This document shows positions 5,683 through 5,968 of a DNA stretch of 5,968 nucleotides, piece after piece. Under the pieces are notes generated by a model. It was given only the letters and a program-made list of their open reading frames with translations. It made no database searches and was not told the DNA's origin. Numbering within the stretch: position 1 is the stretch's first letter; every line of letters starts with the position of its first letter. Source of the stretch: Candidatus Eiseniibacteriota bacterium (GTDB taxonomy: Bacteria; Joyebacterota; Joyebacteria; Joyebacterales; Joyebacteraceae); the NCBI GenBank assembly GCA_030639555.1, contig DAOWCM010000139.1, forward strand, positions 1-5,968. The letters run 5' to 3'. The position numbers and the translations under genes are program-made.

Positions 5683-5968
5683 ATGGGCAGTAGAGTGGAG
5701 CACGACTCGCTTGGACAGGTCGAGATCCCTGAGGACGCGCTCTGGGGACCTCAGACTCAGCGAGCGCTCGAGAACTTCGCGATATCCGGTCTGCGTTTCG
5801 GGCGGAGCTTCATTCACGCGCTCGCGCACGTCAAACGCGCGTCCGCCTTGGCGAATGTCGAGTGCGGCGTGCTCGATCACAGGATAGGGGAGGCCATAGC
5901 GCACGCTTGCGACGCCGTGGCGGCCGGAGATCACGACGACCAGTTTCCAGTCGATATCTTCCTGACCG
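5683..5968 (+). CDS. fumC: Class II fumarate hydratase, N-terminal part (3' end outside window)
   Basis: Ninety-five codons are visible before the window ends. The product would hydrate fumarate to malate in the cytoplasm. The visible part matches the N-terminal domain of the fumarase/aspartase superfamily: EHDSLGQVEIPEDALWGPQTQ (6-26), ENF.ISG (30-36), a helix with HVKRASALAN (49-58), and GDHDDQFPVDIF (82-93), the segment that leads into the conserved GSGTS substrate-binding loop in full-length members. Aspartate ammonia-lyase shares this architecture, but the WGPQTQRALENF and DDQFPVDIF wording fits class II fumarases better, and the position behind sdhAB agrees. The active-site residues lie beyond the window, so they cannot be checked. 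A GGAG ribosome binding site supports the start. Confidence 0.87.
   Translation, partial: MGSRVEHDSLGQVEIPEDALWGPQTQRALENFAISGLRFGRSFIHALAHVKRASALANVECGVLDHRIGEAIAHACDAVAAGDHDDQFPVDIFLT

Noticed and set aside
5194..5934. 246-codon minus-strand frame over sdhB and fumC
   Set aside because: Its translation is highly arginine- and proline-rich and lies opposite two conserved genes; a coding shadow.

Overview
The window comes from a GC-rich bacterial chromosome. Coding sequence is strongly biased to G or C at third codon positions, most genes have Shine-Dalgarno sequences, and genes are packed tightly. A secreted c-type haem protein and a full set of flavin, iron-sulfur and thiamine-diphosphate redox enzymes point to a respiring organism. 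I cannot assign a phylum from the sequence alone. No RNA genes, insertion sequences, CRISPR arrays or phage genes were seen.

Layout. The left side (1-1116) is read on the minus strand. A secreted cytochrome P460-like protein (535-1116) is followed downstream by a small four-helix membrane protein with two candidate haem-ligand histidines (1-432, cut by the window edge). A 261-base divergent control region (1117-1377) separates this pair from a plus-strand cluster. That cluster holds a 593-residue fusion of a shortened rubredoxin to a pyruvate-oxidase-like thiamine-diphosphate enzyme (1378-3159), a succinate dehydrogenase/fumarate reductase flavoprotein (3190-4896), its iron-sulfur subunit (4896-5612, overlapping by one base), and the start of a class II fumarase (5683 to the window end).

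How the genes may work together. The plus-strand genes look like a compact central-carbon redox module. Pyruvate would be oxidatively decarboxylated by the fusion enzyme, succinate and fumarate interconverted by SdhA/SdhB, and fumarate hydrated to malate by fumarase. Two points stand out. The ThDP enzyme carries its own one-electron iron centre in the form of a rubredoxin domain. The SdhAB pair has no membrane-anchor gene next to it; the usual sdhC/sdhD position is occupied by the fusion gene upstream and fumarase downstream. The divergent P460/membrane-protein pair may be a separate periplasm-to-membrane electron-transfer unit that shares the control region. That functional link is inference.
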